Source: Pseudoalteromonas denitrificans DSM 6059 (GTDB lineage Bacteria > Pseudomonadota > Gammaproteobacteria > Enterobacterales > Alteromonadaceae). Taken from it: a DNA stretch of 64,000 bases. The stretch spans positions 8,027-72,026 of the forward strand of contig NZ_FOLO01000001.1 in assembly GCF_900112265.1 (NCBI RefSeq). Direction: 5' to 3'. Both the position numbers and the translations under genes were made by a program. The notes beneath the pieces were generated by a model, which made no database searches, had not been told where the DNA came from, and worked only from the letters and a program-made list of their open reading frames with translations. Positions 47,691-58,000 of the stretch are shown here, in pieces; position 1 is the stretch's first letter, and each line of letters opens with the position of its first letter.

Positions 47691-49217
47691 TTAGTCAGGA
47701 AATCTGTCTCTTATGGCAAGAAATAGGTCAAGTTCATTTAAAAATATATCAATAAGGTGAGGGTCAAAATGCTTTCCTCGTTCTTCTTTTAATAATTTGA
47801 TTATTTTTTCAAGTGGCCAAGCCTTTTTGTAACAACGATCGCTCCCTAATGCATCAAATACATCAGCAAGTGCTGTGATCCGCCCTGAAATATCAATATC
47901 TTTTTCTTTTAAGCCTTGAGGATAACCTGAGCCATTCCATTTTTCATGATGTTGATGGGCAAGTATTGCGCCTTGTTGCAAAATTTCGTTGGTTGAATTT
48001 TTAAGTATATCGAACCCCTGTTGAGCATGAGATTGCATTATTTCCCATTCTTGTGGTGTATGTTTTCCGGGCTTATTTAAAATGACATCTGGAATGCCAA
48101 TTTTACCAATATCATGCAATGGTGAAGCGAACTTTATTATTTCTGCCTGATAAGGAGTTAAGCCAGATTTTATCGCTAAAACATAACTGTAGTTTGCGAC
48201 GCGTTTTACATGGCTACCAGTTTCTTTACTACGTTTTTCAATTGCTTCCCCTAAAATATAGGATAATTCTTTTTGAGACTCTCTTACTACTTCACGTAAA
48301 CACAAATTATCGTAGGCAAGTGCAATATTATTAGAGAAAAACTCTAATAACTGATGGTCTGAATCTTGTAATTTTGATGACTTGCTCACATATAACATGG
48401 TTTCTAAACCATCTTTAGTCGGAAAATAACCTACAAACTCGTTATCATTTTTTATGGATACCTTTTTATTATGAGCGTTAACAAATAGATCTCTTATCTT
48501 ATTTGGTACTTTTGCGTTTTCATTTTCGTCTACATCTCCTGTGGCCGCTAATAGTTGAAAGTCCCCCGCAGACTTAAATTGAGAATTGACGGCTGCTGCA
48601 CAATAAATTTCATTATCATCAAGTCCCATCACTTCTGATACATGTCCTAAAATAGTTGAAGCAAATTGATTAACTGTATCGCACTCAAGAAAGTGTGCAG
48701 AAGCATCTATGATTTTTTCTAGGCTGCGCTTATGTTTTTCAATAATTAGAATATCACGATAGGCTCTAAGCGCTGAATATAACAATGTTTTAAGTTTTAT
48801 AGCCGTTAGTTCAGTTTTATTTTTATAGTCATTAATATCGTAGTCACGGATCACTGATTCTTCAGGGGCTTCACCTGGTTGCCCTGTTCTTAATACTAAA
48901 CGTACGTCATGGTTTTTTGCATCTTCACGTATATATTTTACTAAATCTAAGCCTGCATGGGTGGTTTCCATAACAACATCAATCAAGCACACCGCAATAT
49001 TATTTAACTGAGAAATTTTTTCTTTTGCTTCTTTTGCAGAATAAGCATGATGAAAATGTAATTGCTTGCCTTCAAAATGAAAGCCAGACAATACAAGTTT
49101 AGTGACTTGATGAATATCGTCTTCATCATCTACAACTAAAATATCCCATTCATCTAGAGGTTCAGGTGATGGGATATGGGTTTCTTGAATATCATTAGCG
49201 AATAAAAAATCTGTCAC
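47691..49217 (-). CDS. Response regulator with HD-GYP c-di-GMP phosphodiesterase domain
   Basis: Protein of 508 residues: receiver domain (about 24-150) with phosphorylation site Asp80 (VCLIDVVM), a DUF3369-type sensor region (about 170-320), and a C-terminal HD-GYP domain with LHDIGKIGIPD (near 366) and HHEKWNGSGYP (near 425). The metal ligands and the GYP motif are intact, so it should hydrolyse c-di-GMP. A histidine kinase partner is not adjacent. It could affect the MSHA pilus, whose ATPase MshE binds c-di-GMP in other bacteria, but this is inference. Confidence 0.9.
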   Translation of the reverse strand: MTDFLFANDIQETHIPSPEPLDEWDILVVDDEDDIHQVTKLVLSGFHFEGKQLHFHHAYSAKEAKEKISQLNNIAVCLIDVVMETTHAGLDLVKYIREDAKNHDVRLVLRTGQPGEAPEESVIRDYDINDYKNKTELTAIKLKTLLYSALRAYRDILIIEKHKRSLEKIIDASAHFLECDTVNQFASTILGHVSEVMGLDDNEIYCAAAVNSQFKSAGDFQLLAATGDVDENENAKVPNKIRDLFVNAHNKKVSIKNDNEFVGYFPTKDGLETMLYVSKSSKLQDSDHQLLEFFSNNIALAYDNLCLREVVRESQKELSYILGEAIEKRSKETGSHVKRVANYSYVLAIKSGLTPYQAEIIKFASPLHDIGKIGIPDVILNKPGKHTPQEWEIMQSHAQQGFDILKNSTNEILQQGAILAHQHHEKWNGSGYPQGLKEKDIDISGRITALADVFDALGSDRCYKKAWPLEKIIKLLKEERGKHFDPHLIDIFLNELDLFLAIRDRFPD

Positions 49218-49469
49218 AGAATCAAGATCCTCTTCTACTTTAGTTTAAGCGTAGTATAGAGATAATTTAAAGAAAAATAATTTTTCCAAAATCTGTAATT
49301 GTTTTTGTTATTAAATGTTAATTAGGTTTTCATATTCACTAAATGAGGGGGATCGGCTAAACTGTTATAAATATTTACCCTCAGGTGACTGTTGGGTATA
49401 TTAGCCTTTGTAAAATAAATAAATAATAGAGCAAATACTAATAATAAAAAATGCTCAAAGGGGATAAAA

Positions 49470-51056
49470 ATGGGTGAATTTCAAACTAAGCCGTTGCATG
49501 AATTGTTACAAGCTTTTAGTGCAACCTCGGCCGTTGATTTTTTTCAGCCTATGGCACAAAAATTAGAACAAGCACCTCAAGAAGCAAAAGAAGCGCTCTT
49601 TGAAGAAATATCAACTAAACATCCTTACATAGCGCAGAGCTCTGCGCAGCTAATTGATTTAATTGCGCCTCAGTTACAAGGCTTTATGCTTATTGCATGC
49701 CAACAAGCACTTGAAAAAGGGCATCAGGCTGCAATGGTTCAACAGCAATCAGATGAAGATGAACAGTTAAACGAATCGAATGAAGCTTTATCAAAATTAA
49801 CTAAAAAGTATGCAGCACAAGCTAAAGAATTATTAGCTTCTGAGCAGTTAAATGTAAAGCAAGCAGAGCAAGTTAAAATATTAAAGAAAGAAACTGAGTC
49901 ATATCAGCAGCAGCAAAATCAATTAAAAACACAATTAGGTCAGTTAACATCTAACTCTAAAGAGTCATCACTTGTAGAGGAACAGTTGCAAAAACAACTT
50001 GATGAAGCAAAAGAAGAAATCAAAGAATTTGAACTTCATGTAGAGCAAATAGATCATGCTTTAGTGAAACAAAAAGAACATAACGAATTGCAGTCAACAA
50101 AATTAAAACAATTGATTACCCAACGAAGTGAAGAAAGTTTAAATGTAGATGAAAAAGTTAAACAACTAAATTCACAGCATTCGGATGAATTAAGCCTATT
50201 AAAAAATGAAAATAATGAATTAAATACCAATAATGAACAAAAAGATTTACTGATTAGTAAGCAAAATAAAAAATTAGTGCAATTAAATGAGTCTATTTTA
50301 AGTTCTGAAAAGTCAAATGAAGAAAAAAGTTTAGTTATTGAAAGGTTGCAAACCTTGGGCGAAACACTTACAGCAGGTGAAGGTAAATTTAAGCAAGAAC
50401 AAAAACAACTTACTGAAGACTTGCAACTAGCTAAACAAGAATTAGAAAAAACTGAAAAAGCTTTAATTGAAATAAATGAAGCAAACTCTTTAATAAAATC
50501 TAATAATAAAGAATATGAAGAAAAGAATAACCTTTTAACTGATAGCTTATCTGAATTAGAAAAAACTTCGCAAAAAGTACATGCTGATTTTGATAAGTTA
50601 CAAGAAGAAAATAAAGTATTAAAAGAAAAGGCTGAACAATCTAATAGTAAAAATGAAGGTCGTTTTAATGACTTGAAAAAAGACTTAAGAGCAGAAACAA
50701 AGCGTTTAGAAATCTGTCTGCAAGAAGCCCAAGATAAAATTGTATTATTAGAACAAGACAAAAATGACTTTATTGAAAAAACAAAACTTTTAGAAGCACA
50801 AGAAATTGAGTATAAAGAAGAGCTTTCACAAAACAAAATAAAGTTAGACGAGCAGGATAATGAACTTAACTTTACTAAAGGCCGAAATTCAAGCTTGCAA
50901 TCCAGACAAGAAACGGAAATTCATCAAGCAAGAACAGCATATGAAACTTTGAGAACTGAAAACCTTGCTCATATTCAAGCGATTGAAGACTTAGAGGCTA
51001 AAGTGATGGAATTTAAGTTAAAATTTGAATATGCACAGAAGCAACTTGCAAGTTAA
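49470..51056 (+). CDS. Long coiled-coil protein of unknown function
   Basis: Protein of 528 residues. Residues 1-90 form a small Ala/Gln-rich head (PLHELLQAFSATSAVDFFQP), and most of the rest (about 95-520) is coiled coil rich in Glu, Lys, Gln and Leu. No signal peptide or membrane segment, so it is cytosolic. AAAGGGG precedes ATG 49470. Its stop overlaps the start of a DUF2007/zinc-finger gene (TAATG), so the two are translationally coupled and may act together. Structural or scaffold roles are possible; there is no catalytic motif. I do not recognise the family of the head. Confidence 0.8.
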   Translation: MGEFQTKPLHELLQAFSATSAVDFFQPMAQKLEQAPQEAKEALFEEISTKHPYIAQSSAQLIDLIAPQLQGFMLIACQQALEKGHQAAMVQQQSDEDEQLNESNEALSKLTKKYAAQAKELLASEQLNVKQAEQVKILKKETESYQQQQNQLKTQLGQLTSNSKESSLVEEQLQKQLDEAKEEIKEFELHVEQIDHALVKQKEHNELQSTKLKQLITQRSEESLNVDEKVKQLNSQHSDELSLLKNENNELNTNNEQKDLLISKQNKKLVQLNESILSSEKSNEEKSLVIERLQTLGETLTAGEGKFKQEQKQLTEDLQLAKQELEKTEKALIEINEANSLIKSNNKEYEEKNNLLTDSLSELEKTSQKVHADFDKLQEENKVLKEKAEQSNSKNEGRFNDLKKDLRAETKRLEICLQEAQDKIVLLEQDKNDFIEKTKLLEAQEIEYKEELSQNKIKLDEQDNELNFTKGRNSSLQSRQETEIHQARTAYETLRTENLAHIQAIEDLEAKVMEFKLKFEYAQKQLAS

Positions 51057-51376
51057 TGACTTCATTACTTGATTGGATCGAAGTTTATTCAGCCCAAGAT
51101 TGCATTGAAGCAAATATGTTAAAAGGGTTGCTCGAATTAGATTCAATCAAGGTTCAATTAAAAGGGGAAGCGCTAGGAGGGGCACTTGGTGAAATTCCTT
51201 TTGATCAAATACAAGTAAAAATATGTGTTCCTCAGATTAAACAGCGCCAAGCTGAAAAAATATTGTTAGAATATCAATCTAAACACTTGGTTGTGTGTGA
51301 CTGGAAATGTCAAAACTGTAATGAATATAATGGTTGCGGTTTTGAAATTTGTTGGTCCTGCCTAAAACCTAAATAA
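51056..51376 (+). CDS. DUF2007 protein with RanBP2-type zinc finger
   Basis: Protein of 106 residues: an N-terminal DUF2007 (PII-like signal-transducing fold, about 6-75) with the pattern VYSAQDCIEANMLKGLLELDSI, and a C-terminal zinc finger W83-x-C85-x2-C88-x3-N92-x6-C99-x2-C102, which exactly fits the RanBP2-type consensus. Such fingers bind ubiquitin or RNA in eukaryotes; in bacteria the role is unknown. It is coupled to the upstream coiled-coil gene and precedes yjaG by 46 bases. Confidence 0.8.
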   Translation: MTSLLDWIEVYSAQDCIEANMLKGLLELDSIKVQLKGEALGGALGEIPFDQIQVKICVPQIKQRQAEKILLEYQSKHLVVCDWKCQNCNEYNGCGFEICWSCLKPK

Positions 51377-51422
51377 TGCCTGTATTTTTTAAGCTGTTAT
51401 ATCAATTAAATGATGGAAATAA

Positions 51423-52013
51423 ATGAATAAACCAAATAACTTTCAGCGTGTTCGTGAATTGAACTATATGCAAAAAGCTGTATTAGCTGCCTCACTTTTA
51501 GAGAGAATGTTGCCAAACTACGCTCTTTTTAGTGATGCTACCGAGTTTGGTGATGCAACAATTTTTAGAAATGCTCTTAATTCTATTTGGGAGAAGTTAG
51601 TTTTCCCTAAGAGTAAAATTTCTTTAGAAAAACTAGTTGATAAAATTGAGCCTATAGTACCTGAAATTGATGATTTTGATATGTTTGGTGTCTACCCAGC
51701 AATAGATACCTCAACAGCTTTACTGAGCATGTTAAATGGCATGATGATTGAGGATGAACTTGAGTTTGTTAATATTAGTAAAATTTCTCAAGCTTCAGTT
51801 GCAAAATTAATCGAATATCAATTGGGTTCTCAAGAGCTAAGTGCAAATAATGAAGCGATTAGAGCGCACCCCCTTATGAAATATGAAATTGAAATTTTAT
51901 CTGAATTGATTGATTATGTTGAAAATATGGGGCGTATTAATTCTGATTCAATTAAAGGCTTAAAACTTAAAGCGCTTGAAGATGGACAGACAAATATAGG
52001 CATTGAAATTTAA
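51423..52013 (+). CDS. yjaG: YjaG family protein (DUF416)
   Basis: Protein of 196 residues matching E. coli YjaG throughout: an N-terminal LERMLPNYALFSDATEFGD, the central WEKLVFP and DDFDMFGVYPAIDTSTAL segment, and the C-terminal NIGIEI ending. The family is widespread in gammaproteobacteria, but its function is unknown; it forms an all-helical fold. It follows the DUF2007 gene, likely in the same operon. Confidence 0.88.
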   Translation: MNKPNNFQRVRELNYMQKAVLAASLLERMLPNYALFSDATEFGDATIFRNALNSIWEKLVFPKSKISLEKLVDKIEPIVPEIDDFDMFGVYPAIDTSTALLSMLNGMMIEDELEFVNISKISQASVAKLIEYQLGSQELSANNEAIRAHPLMKYEIEILSELIDYVENMGRINSDSIKGLKLKALEDGQTNIGIEI

Positions 52014-52052
52014 CACTTTATCTTATTTTAAAATGCGTAGGTTTCGTCTCTA

Positions 52053-52107
52053 AATTAAAAAGGGGTCGGAGTACTTTAAATTAAAGTACTCCGACCCCTT
52101 TTTAATT
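52053..52107. repeat. Perfect 27-bp palindrome, REP-like, also terminator
   Basis: Positions 52053-52079 are exactly reverse-complementary to 52081-52107 around one central base; the core is GGGGTCGGAGTACTTT. Such GGGGTC-type palindromes occur scattered in gammaproteobacterial genomes and are candidates for movement by REP-associated transposases. It lies between convergent genes (yjaG and gorA) and its flanking A and T runs would make it a two-way terminator. Confidence 0.85.
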
Positions 52108-52111
52108 GGAT

Positions 52112-53470
52112 TTAAGTCATAGTAACAAACTCTTCAGAGCCAGTTGGGTGTATGGCTACAACAGAGTCAAAATCTGCTTTGGTTGCGCCCATTTTCATCG
52201 CAACAGCAAACCCTTGGATCATCTCATCAACTGAAAAACCGATACCATGCAGGCCTACAACTTTTTCATTTTCACCAATACATACTAGTTTCATTTTACA
52301 TTCTTGGCGATGTTGTGTTACAGCTGTGTACATAGCTGCAAAGCCTGAGCTATATACTTTTACTTGTTCGGCTCCAAATTTTTCAATGGCTTGTGCTTCA
52401 GTTAATCCTATCGTGCCTATTGGCGGATGGCTAAATACAACAGTAGGTATTAAGCTATAGTCCATTTTTGCATCAGGTAATTCTGGATTAAATAAACGTT
52501 CTGATAATAATCGTCCAGCTTTCACTGCAACGGGTGTGAGCTCTACACCGCCTTCCATAATATCGCCTACAGCATAAATATTTTTTGCTGTAGTATTTTG
52601 ATATTCGTCTACTTTTACGAAGCCACGTTCATTTAAAGTAACATCGGTGGCTTCAATATTAATTTTATCTGTACTTGGCTCGCGACCAATAGCCCAAATA
52701 AGAGTATCTACATTATGTGTTTCACCATTTTCTAAATGTAATGTAATGCTTCCATCATTTTCTTTTGTTACTTTAGAAGGGGTTGCATTAGTATGCAATT
52801 CAGGGCCTTCTTTTGCCATAATATCAGTTAATGTTTCAACTATGAGTGGCTCAAAAGTACGAAGCGGGGCATGTTTGCGTACAAATAAATGAGTTTCACT
52901 ACCTAGACCTTGCAATACACCAGCTAACTCTACTGCAATATAACCTGCGCCAATTACAGCTACACGTTTAGGTAATGCCGCTAATTGAAAAAAGCCATTT
53001 GAGTCGATACCATGCTCTGCTCCTGGAATGTTAGGTATGCTTGGTCGCCCACCTACAGCAATTAAAATATGGTCAGCAGTATAGTGTTCTCCATTTACTT
53101 CCAGTGTTTTATTATCTATAAATTTCGCAAATCCTTTGATGACAGTAACACCATTGTTAGCTAAATATTTATCATATCCTTGATGAATACGGCCGATATA
53201 AGCCTCCCTGCTTTCAACTAATTTAGCCCAATTAAACTCTTTTATTTCAACATCAAAACCATAATCTGGTGCATAAAGTTTAATTGCATCACGTACTTGT
53301 GAACCATGCCACATAACCTTTTTAGGTACGCAGCCTACATTTACACATGTACCACCCATGTGTTGTGCTTCAATTACAGCGACTTTAGCGCCCCGCATTG
53401 CTGCACGATTTGCCGATGCGATACCGCCACTACCACCGCCAATAGTAATATAGTCAAAATGTTGGGCCAT
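52112..53470 (-). CDS. gorA: Glutathione-disulfide reductase
   Basis: Flavoenzyme of 452 residues that reduces glutathione disulfide with NADPH. N-terminal FAD motif [10 protein letters not shown], redox-active Cys42 and Cys47 ([13 protein letters not shown]), NADPH motif [11 protein letters not shown] (about 174-184), and the C-terminal catalytic His441-Pro-Thr-x-Ser-Glu446-Glu. The motif order matches E. coli Gor. It is a single gene facing yjaG. Confidence 0.96.
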   Translation of the reverse strand: MAQHFDYITIGGGSGGIASANRAAMRGAKVAVIEAQHMGGTCVNVGCVPKKVMWHGSQVRDAIKLYAPDYGFDVEIKEFNWAKLVESREAYIGRIHQGYDKYLANNGVTVIKGFAKFIDNKTLEVNGEHYTADHILIAVGGRPSIPNIPGAEHGIDSNGFFQLAALPKRVAVIGAGYIAVELAGVLQGLGSETHLFVRKHAPLRTFEPLIVETLTDIMAKEGPELHTNATPSKVTKENDGSITLHLENGETHNVDTLIWAIGREPSTDKINIEATDVTLNERGFVKVDEYQNTTAKNIYAVGDIMEGGVELTPVAVKAGRLLSERLFNPELPDAKMDYSLIPTVVFSHPPIGTIGLTEAQAIEKFGAEQVKVYSSGFAAMYTAVTQHRQECKMKLVCIGENEKVVGLHGIGFSVDEMIQGFAVAMKMGATKADFDSVVAIHPTGSEEFVTMT

Positions 53471-53642
53471 GATGGTTCCTTAAATAAAAATAGATGAGGT
53501 AGCAGTTTATTTCGCTACTTTGGAATATACAAGATAGGTGTATTGTGGATTATCTTTCAAGATAATAGCAATCTTTAAGCTTGCAATTTATTTAGATTGC
53601 CCCAATCTATTTTTATAATCAAAGAGAAATTAAAGAAATAAT

Positions 53643-55685
53643 ATGATAAACAACCCGCTAATTGGTCTTGAAGGACTTCCACCATTTTCAGAAATAAAAC
53701 CTGAACATATAGTGCCAGCTTTAAAAGAAGGTATTAAATTATGTCGAGAAAAAATTGATGAGGTATTAGATAATGGAAATTATACTTGGGATAACTTTAT
53801 TGCACCGTTAGAAGAGGTTGATGATAAATTATCTCGATTATGGTCTCCTGTTTCTCATATGCATTCAGTGGTAAATTCAGAGGAGCTTAGAGCTGCCTAT
53901 GATGAATGTTTGCCGCTTATTTCTGAATACTCTACTTATGTCGGTCAGCATCAAGGGCTATATAAAGCATATCAAGCAATAAATGACTCTGAAATTTTTA
54001 TGACATTATCAACAGCACAACAAAAAGTGATTACGAATGCTTTACGTGATTTTAAGTTGTCGGGTATTTCTTTAAGTGAAGAAAAACAAGAGCGTTATGC
54101 ACAAATAAGTACTAAATTATCTGAACTTGCAGCTAAGTTTGGCAATAATGTGATGGATGCCACCCGTGCTTGGCAAAAAAATATTACAGATAAAAGCTTA
54201 TTAGCAGGTTTACCTGAGTCGGCTATAGCGCTTGCTGAACAAACGGCAAAAAGTAAAGAGCTAGATGGATGGTTATTTACACTCGATTTTCCATCATACT
54301 TACCAGTAATGACTTATGCTGATGATCAGGCACTTCGTCAAGAAGTGTATACTGCTTTTGCAACACGTGCATCTGAACAAGGACCAGATCATGGCAAGTT
54401 TGATAACTCTGAAATAATGGCGGAAGAATTAAACCTGCGCCATGAGTTAGCTCAGTTACTTGATTTTGATAATTATGCAGAACATTCTCTTGCAACTAAA
54501 ATGGCTGAATCAACGGAACAAGTATTTAGCTTTTTACATGATTTGGCTAAACGTTCAAAAGGCCAAGCTTTAAATGAATTGGCAGAGCTTGAGTTATTTG
54601 CAAAAGAGCAGCATGGCATTGAGAAATTAAATGCCTGGGATTTGTCGTACTATGCAGAAAAACTTAAACAAGAAAAGTATGCTATATCAGATGAAGTACT
54701 GCGTCCTTATTTTCCTGAAAACCGTGTTTTATCAGGTTTATTTGCAACGGTTAAACGCCTGTTTTCAATTGATGTAAAAGAAATTAAAGGCGTTAATACT
54801 TGGCATAAAGATGTACGTTTTTTTGAAATATTCGATGTTAATGGTGAAAAACGAGGTTCGTTTTATTTAGACTTATATGCACGTGAACATAAACGTGGTG
54901 GTGCCTGGATGGACGACTGTATGGGGCGTAAACCTAGATTAGATGGTTCTATTCAGCTCCCTGTAGCTTATTTAGTATGTAATTTTAACCGTCCAGTAGG
55001 GGATAAACCTGCTTTATTTACTCATAATGAAGTAACAACTTTGTTCCATGAGTTTGGTCATGGTTTACATCATATGCTTACACAAGTTGAAGCGGGCTCT
55101 GTCGCAGGTATAAATGGTGTTGCTTGGGATGCAGTAGAATTACCGAGTCAATTTTTAGAAAACTGGTGTTATGAAGAAGAAGCTCTGGCTTTTATTTCAG
55201 GTCACTATGAAACAAACGACGCTTTGCCAAAAGATTTATTAGATAAATTATTAGCGGCTAAAAACTTTCAGTCAGCTATGGTAATGCTACGCCAAATTGA
55301 ATTTTCATTATTCGATTTTCATATTCATGCAGATTATAACCCAGAAAAAGAATGTGAAATTCAACAAATATTAAATAAAGTACGTTTAGAAACATCAGTC
55401 ATAAAGGCCCCTGAGTTTAATCGTTTTCAACATGGTTTCAGCCATATTTTTGCAGGTGGCTATAGTGCTGGCTATTACTCTTATAAATGGGCTGAAGTAT
55501 TATCAGCAGATGCGTTTTCTCGATTTGAAGAGGAAGGTGTTTTTAATTCTGAGACAGGTAAGTCATTTATGGAGAATATCTTAGAAATGGGGGGTTCTAA
55601 AGAACCCATGGAGCTATTTAAAACCTTTAGAGGACGAGAGCCTCAAGTTGATGCTTTATTAAGGCATAGTGGTATTATGGCTTGA
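53643..55685 (+). CDS. prlC: Oligopeptidase A
   Basis: M3-family zinc metallopeptidase of 680 residues, the usual length. It degrades peptides, including cleaved signal peptides, in the cytosol. The zinc site is HEFGHGLHH (His469, Glu470, His473), with the third ligand Glu further on. N-terminal MINNPLIGLEGLPPFSEIKPEHI is typical of the family. In E. coli, prlC lies just before rsmJ; here an 'extra' response-regulator gene stands between the two. Confidence 0.96.
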   Translation: MINNPLIGLEGLPPFSEIKPEHIVPALKEGIKLCREKIDEVLDNGNYTWDNFIAPLEEVDDKLSRLWSPVSHMHSVVNSEELRAAYDECLPLISEYSTYVGQHQGLYKAYQAINDSEIFMTLSTAQQKVITNALRDFKLSGISLSEEKQERYAQISTKLSELAAKFGNNVMDATRAWQKNITDKSLLAGLPESAIALAEQTAKSKELDGWLFTLDFPSYLPVMTYADDQALRQEVYTAFATRASEQGPDHGKFDNSEIMAEELNLRHELAQLLDFDNYAEHSLATKMAESTEQVFSFLHDLAKRSKGQALNELAELELFAKEQHGIEKLNAWDLSYYAEKLKQEKYAISDEVLRPYFPENRVLSGLFATVKRLFSIDVKEIKGVNTWHKDVRFFEIFDVNGEKRGSFYLDLYAREHKRGGAWMDDCMGRKPRLDGSIQLPVAYLVCNFNRPVGDKPALFTHNEVTTLFHEFGHGLHHMLTQVEAGSVAGINGVAWDAVELPSQFLENWCYEEEALAFISGHYETNDALPKDLLDKLLAAKNFQSAMVMLRQIEFSLFDFHIHADYNPEKECEIQQILNKVRLETSVIKAPEFNRFQHGFSHIFAGGYSAGYYSYKWAEVLSADAFSRFEEEGVFNSETGKSFMENILEMGGSKEPMELFKTFRGREPQVDALLRHSGIMA

Positions 55686-55706
55686 TTTAAAATAAACAAA
55701 ATGTTT

Positions 55707-55731
55707 AAGCACCTTCATGGTGCTTTTTTTG
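55707..55731 (+). terminator. Intrinsic terminator of prlC
   Basis: AAGCACC-TTCAT-GGTGCTT (55707-55725) followed by a T-run. Confidence 0.85.
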
Positions 55732-55851
55732 TGTCTGATTTTATTTAATTCATAGATATTCATTTGAATAAGTTAGCAATTTACATAAAGGCAACTATGC
55801 TTTTTATACTTATTTAAAAAATGGTATGCGCTACAAAAAGGGAAAGTGTGT

Positions 55852-57060
55852 ATGTCAAAGGTGATATTGGCAATTGATGATGATAAATTTATTCATCATA
55901 TAGTTGAACAGAGTTTAAAAACATTTTGTAAAGTGATCCATGCTAATAACGGTGAAGAAGGGATCCGAAGCGCAATTAAAAACAACCCAGATATAATTCT
56001 ACTTGATGTTGAAATGCCAGGCATGAATGGTTATGAAGTGTGTGAACTATTAAAAAAAGATAGTTCAACTTCAGGTATTCCCGTTATGTTCTTATCCGCT
56101 AAGTCAGCTTTAGCTGAACGTGTAAAGGGTTATAATTCCGGTGGCAATGATTATATAGTCAAGCCATTTGAAGCTCAGGAGTTACAAGCCAGAATAGATG
56201 TTTTATATCAATACAGGCAAGAGTCTAATGCATTAAAAGGAGATGTAGCGCAAGCGCAAAACACAGCCGAAATAGCCATGACAGACTCTGGTGATATGGG
56301 TCGGGTAATGCGTTATGTTGGGCAAACATATCATACCCATAATTTAGATGCTTTATCAGAATACTTTTTAGAGTTCTTTACACCATTGAGCTTAAATGTT
56401 GTGGTTGTATATTGGTATAGAGGAGAGGCTAAATATTATAGTAATCAAGGCGCTGTGTGTCCGTTAGAGCAAGAGTTACTAGAAAAATGCAGTGATGGCG
56501 AGCGTTTCATCGATTTTGGTGCGCGCACTATTATCAACTACCCCCATGTATCCTTGTTGGTGAAAAATATGCCTCTCTCGGATGCGGCATTATATGGCAG
56601 GTATAAAGATTTATTTCCTCACATACTAGAAGCGACGAATGCAAAAGTACAAGCTATGGAAGTAAATGATTTAGTATTAGAGCAAGCTAATGAAATAACA
56701 GAAACTTTCACTCAGGTTGATAATACGCTTAGAAAACAAATTGATGACTTATATCATCATACAAAAATTTCGGTTTCGCTAGTAGACACGCTTTACAAAA
56801 ACTTTATGAGTACAATTCCTGAACTCGGACTGACTTCGGATCAAGAGAATTATGTTTTAGATTCGGTTGAAAATACGGTAAAAGAATTAGAGCGACATCT
56901 AAATATAAATGAAGGAATACGAACTGCTTTTGATGATGTGATCGGATATATGGAGCATATTATGCAGCAAAGAGAGTCATTGTTAGAAAAGCTAACTGAG
57001 CAACAAAAAAATTCGGTGGCTAATGAAATCACTTCACAAACCGATATTGAATTGTTTTAA
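55852..57060 (+). CDS. Response regulator with unknown output domain
   Basis: Protein of about 402 residues. The receiver domain (1-120) has the acidic pocket IDDDK, phosphorylation site Asp52 (ILLDVEMPGMNG) and the conserved Lys in DYIVKPF. The rest (about 140-400) carries no known DNA-binding or catalytic motif; it contains a mixed region with MPLSDAALYGRYKDLFPHIL and a helical, coiled-coil-like end (about 290-390). ATG 55852 (AGGGA 8 bases upstream) is preferred to the GTG two codons before. No kinase is adjacent. Confidence 0.78.
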   Translation: MSKVILAIDDDKFIHHIVEQSLKTFCKVIHANNGEEGIRSAIKNNPDIILLDVEMPGMNGYEVCELLKKDSSTSGIPVMFLSAKSALAERVKGYNSGGNDYIVKPFEAQELQARIDVLYQYRQESNALKGDVAQAQNTAEIAMTDSGDMGRVMRYVGQTYHTHNLDALSEYFLEFFTPLSLNVVVVYWYRGEAKYYSNQGAVCPLEQELLEKCSDGERFIDFGARTIINYPHVSLLVKNMPLSDAALYGRYKDLFPHILEATNAKVQAMEVNDLVLEQANEITETFTQVDNTLRKQIDDLYHHTKISVSLVDTLYKNFMSTIPELGLTSDQENYVLDSVENTVKELERHLNINEGIRTAFDDVIGYMEHIMQQRESLLEKLTEQQKNSVANEITSQTDIELF

Positions 57061-57115
57061 GCTGAATATTTAATTCTCAGTTGTTTGGGTAAAATCAAGT
57101 TGATATAATTATAAC

Positions 57116-57904
57116 TTGCTACCCAATGAGAATCCTTTCTTGAATATCAAAACTAATCTGAGTGAAAAACAACAGTACTTATCTATTATTGAAGAAAAGT
57201 TTAATCTAACGAGTTGGCTCAATTCAAAGCATGAATTTTCTCTTATTTATGATGAGCTTGGTTTAGGTTTATTTAAAACAGATGAAAAAAAGCTAGGCCC
57301 CATTCGTGTTGATTTTATAACAGGTGCTGCAGCACACAGGCGAAAATTTGGTGGCGGTAAAGGGCAGGCAATCGCAAAGGCTATTGGGCTTAAAAAAGGG
57401 GTCATCCCAAGTGTATTAGATGGTACTGCAGGACTTGGACGAGATGCTTTTGTTTTGGCTGCTTTAGGCTGTAAAGTGACATTGTTTGAGCGACATCCTG
57501 TAGTAGCTGCTTTATTGTATGATGGTTTACAGCGTGCTTATCAAGATGTTGAAATAGGGTCTTGGATGCAAGAAAATATGCAAATGGTATTTGGTAGTAG
57601 TCATGATTTATTATCAATAACAGATATAAAACCAGATGTTGTTTATTTAGATCCTATGTTCCCTCATAAAGAAAAATCAGCTTTAGTTAAAAAAGAAATG
57701 CGTGTTTTTCAATCTTTGGTTGGTGCTGATTTAGATGCTGATAATTTATTACCAGATGCACTTACTTTAGCAACAAAAAGAGTTGTAATTAAACGACCTG
57801 ATTATGCACCATTTTTGAATGATAAAACCCCATCAATGAAAATTGAAACAAAAAAGAACCGATTTGATGTCTATGTTTTAGCTGCAATGGTAACAAGCAA
57901 TTAA
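57116..57904 (+). CDS. rsmJ: 16S rRNA (guanine-1516-N2)-methyltransferase
   Basis: Methyltransferase of up to 262 residues that modifies G1516 of 16S rRNA. Key parts match E. coli Rsm[41 protein letters not shown] (S-adenosylmethionine binding), [26 protein letters not shown], and KRPDYAP. The start is uncertain: no ATG fits in frame near the N-terminus, leaving TTG at 57116 or TTG at 57140; the latter has a weak GAGAA about 9 bases upstream. It is encoded after prlC as in other gammaproteobacteria. Confidence 0.93.
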   Translation: MLPNENPFLNIKTNLSEKQQYLSIIEEKFNLTSWLNSKHEFSLIYDELGLGLFKTDEKKLGPIRVDFITGAAAHRRKFGGGKGQAIAKAIGLKKGVIPSVLDGTAGLGRDAFVLAALGCKVTLFERHPVVAALLYDGLQRAYQDVEIGSWMQENMQMVFGSSHDLLSITDIKPDVVYLDPMFPHKEKSALVKKEMRVFQSLVGADLDADNLLPDALTLATKRVVIKRPDYAPFLNDKTPSMKIETKKNRFDVYVLAAMVTSN

Positions 57905-58000
57905 TATTCTGTAGTTGTCATTATTTTGTAATGCGCATGACATAAAGCTGTAATGTTTAGGTCATACCCTTGCGTGCAAATGATGTAAGGAATATGAATA

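Noticed and set aside
50054..50836. 260-residue reading frame on the minus strand inside the coiled-coil gene
   Set aside because: Its Ser/Phe/Cys-rich composition mirrors Lys/Glu-rich codons of the plus-strand gene; no ribosome site and no domain pattern.
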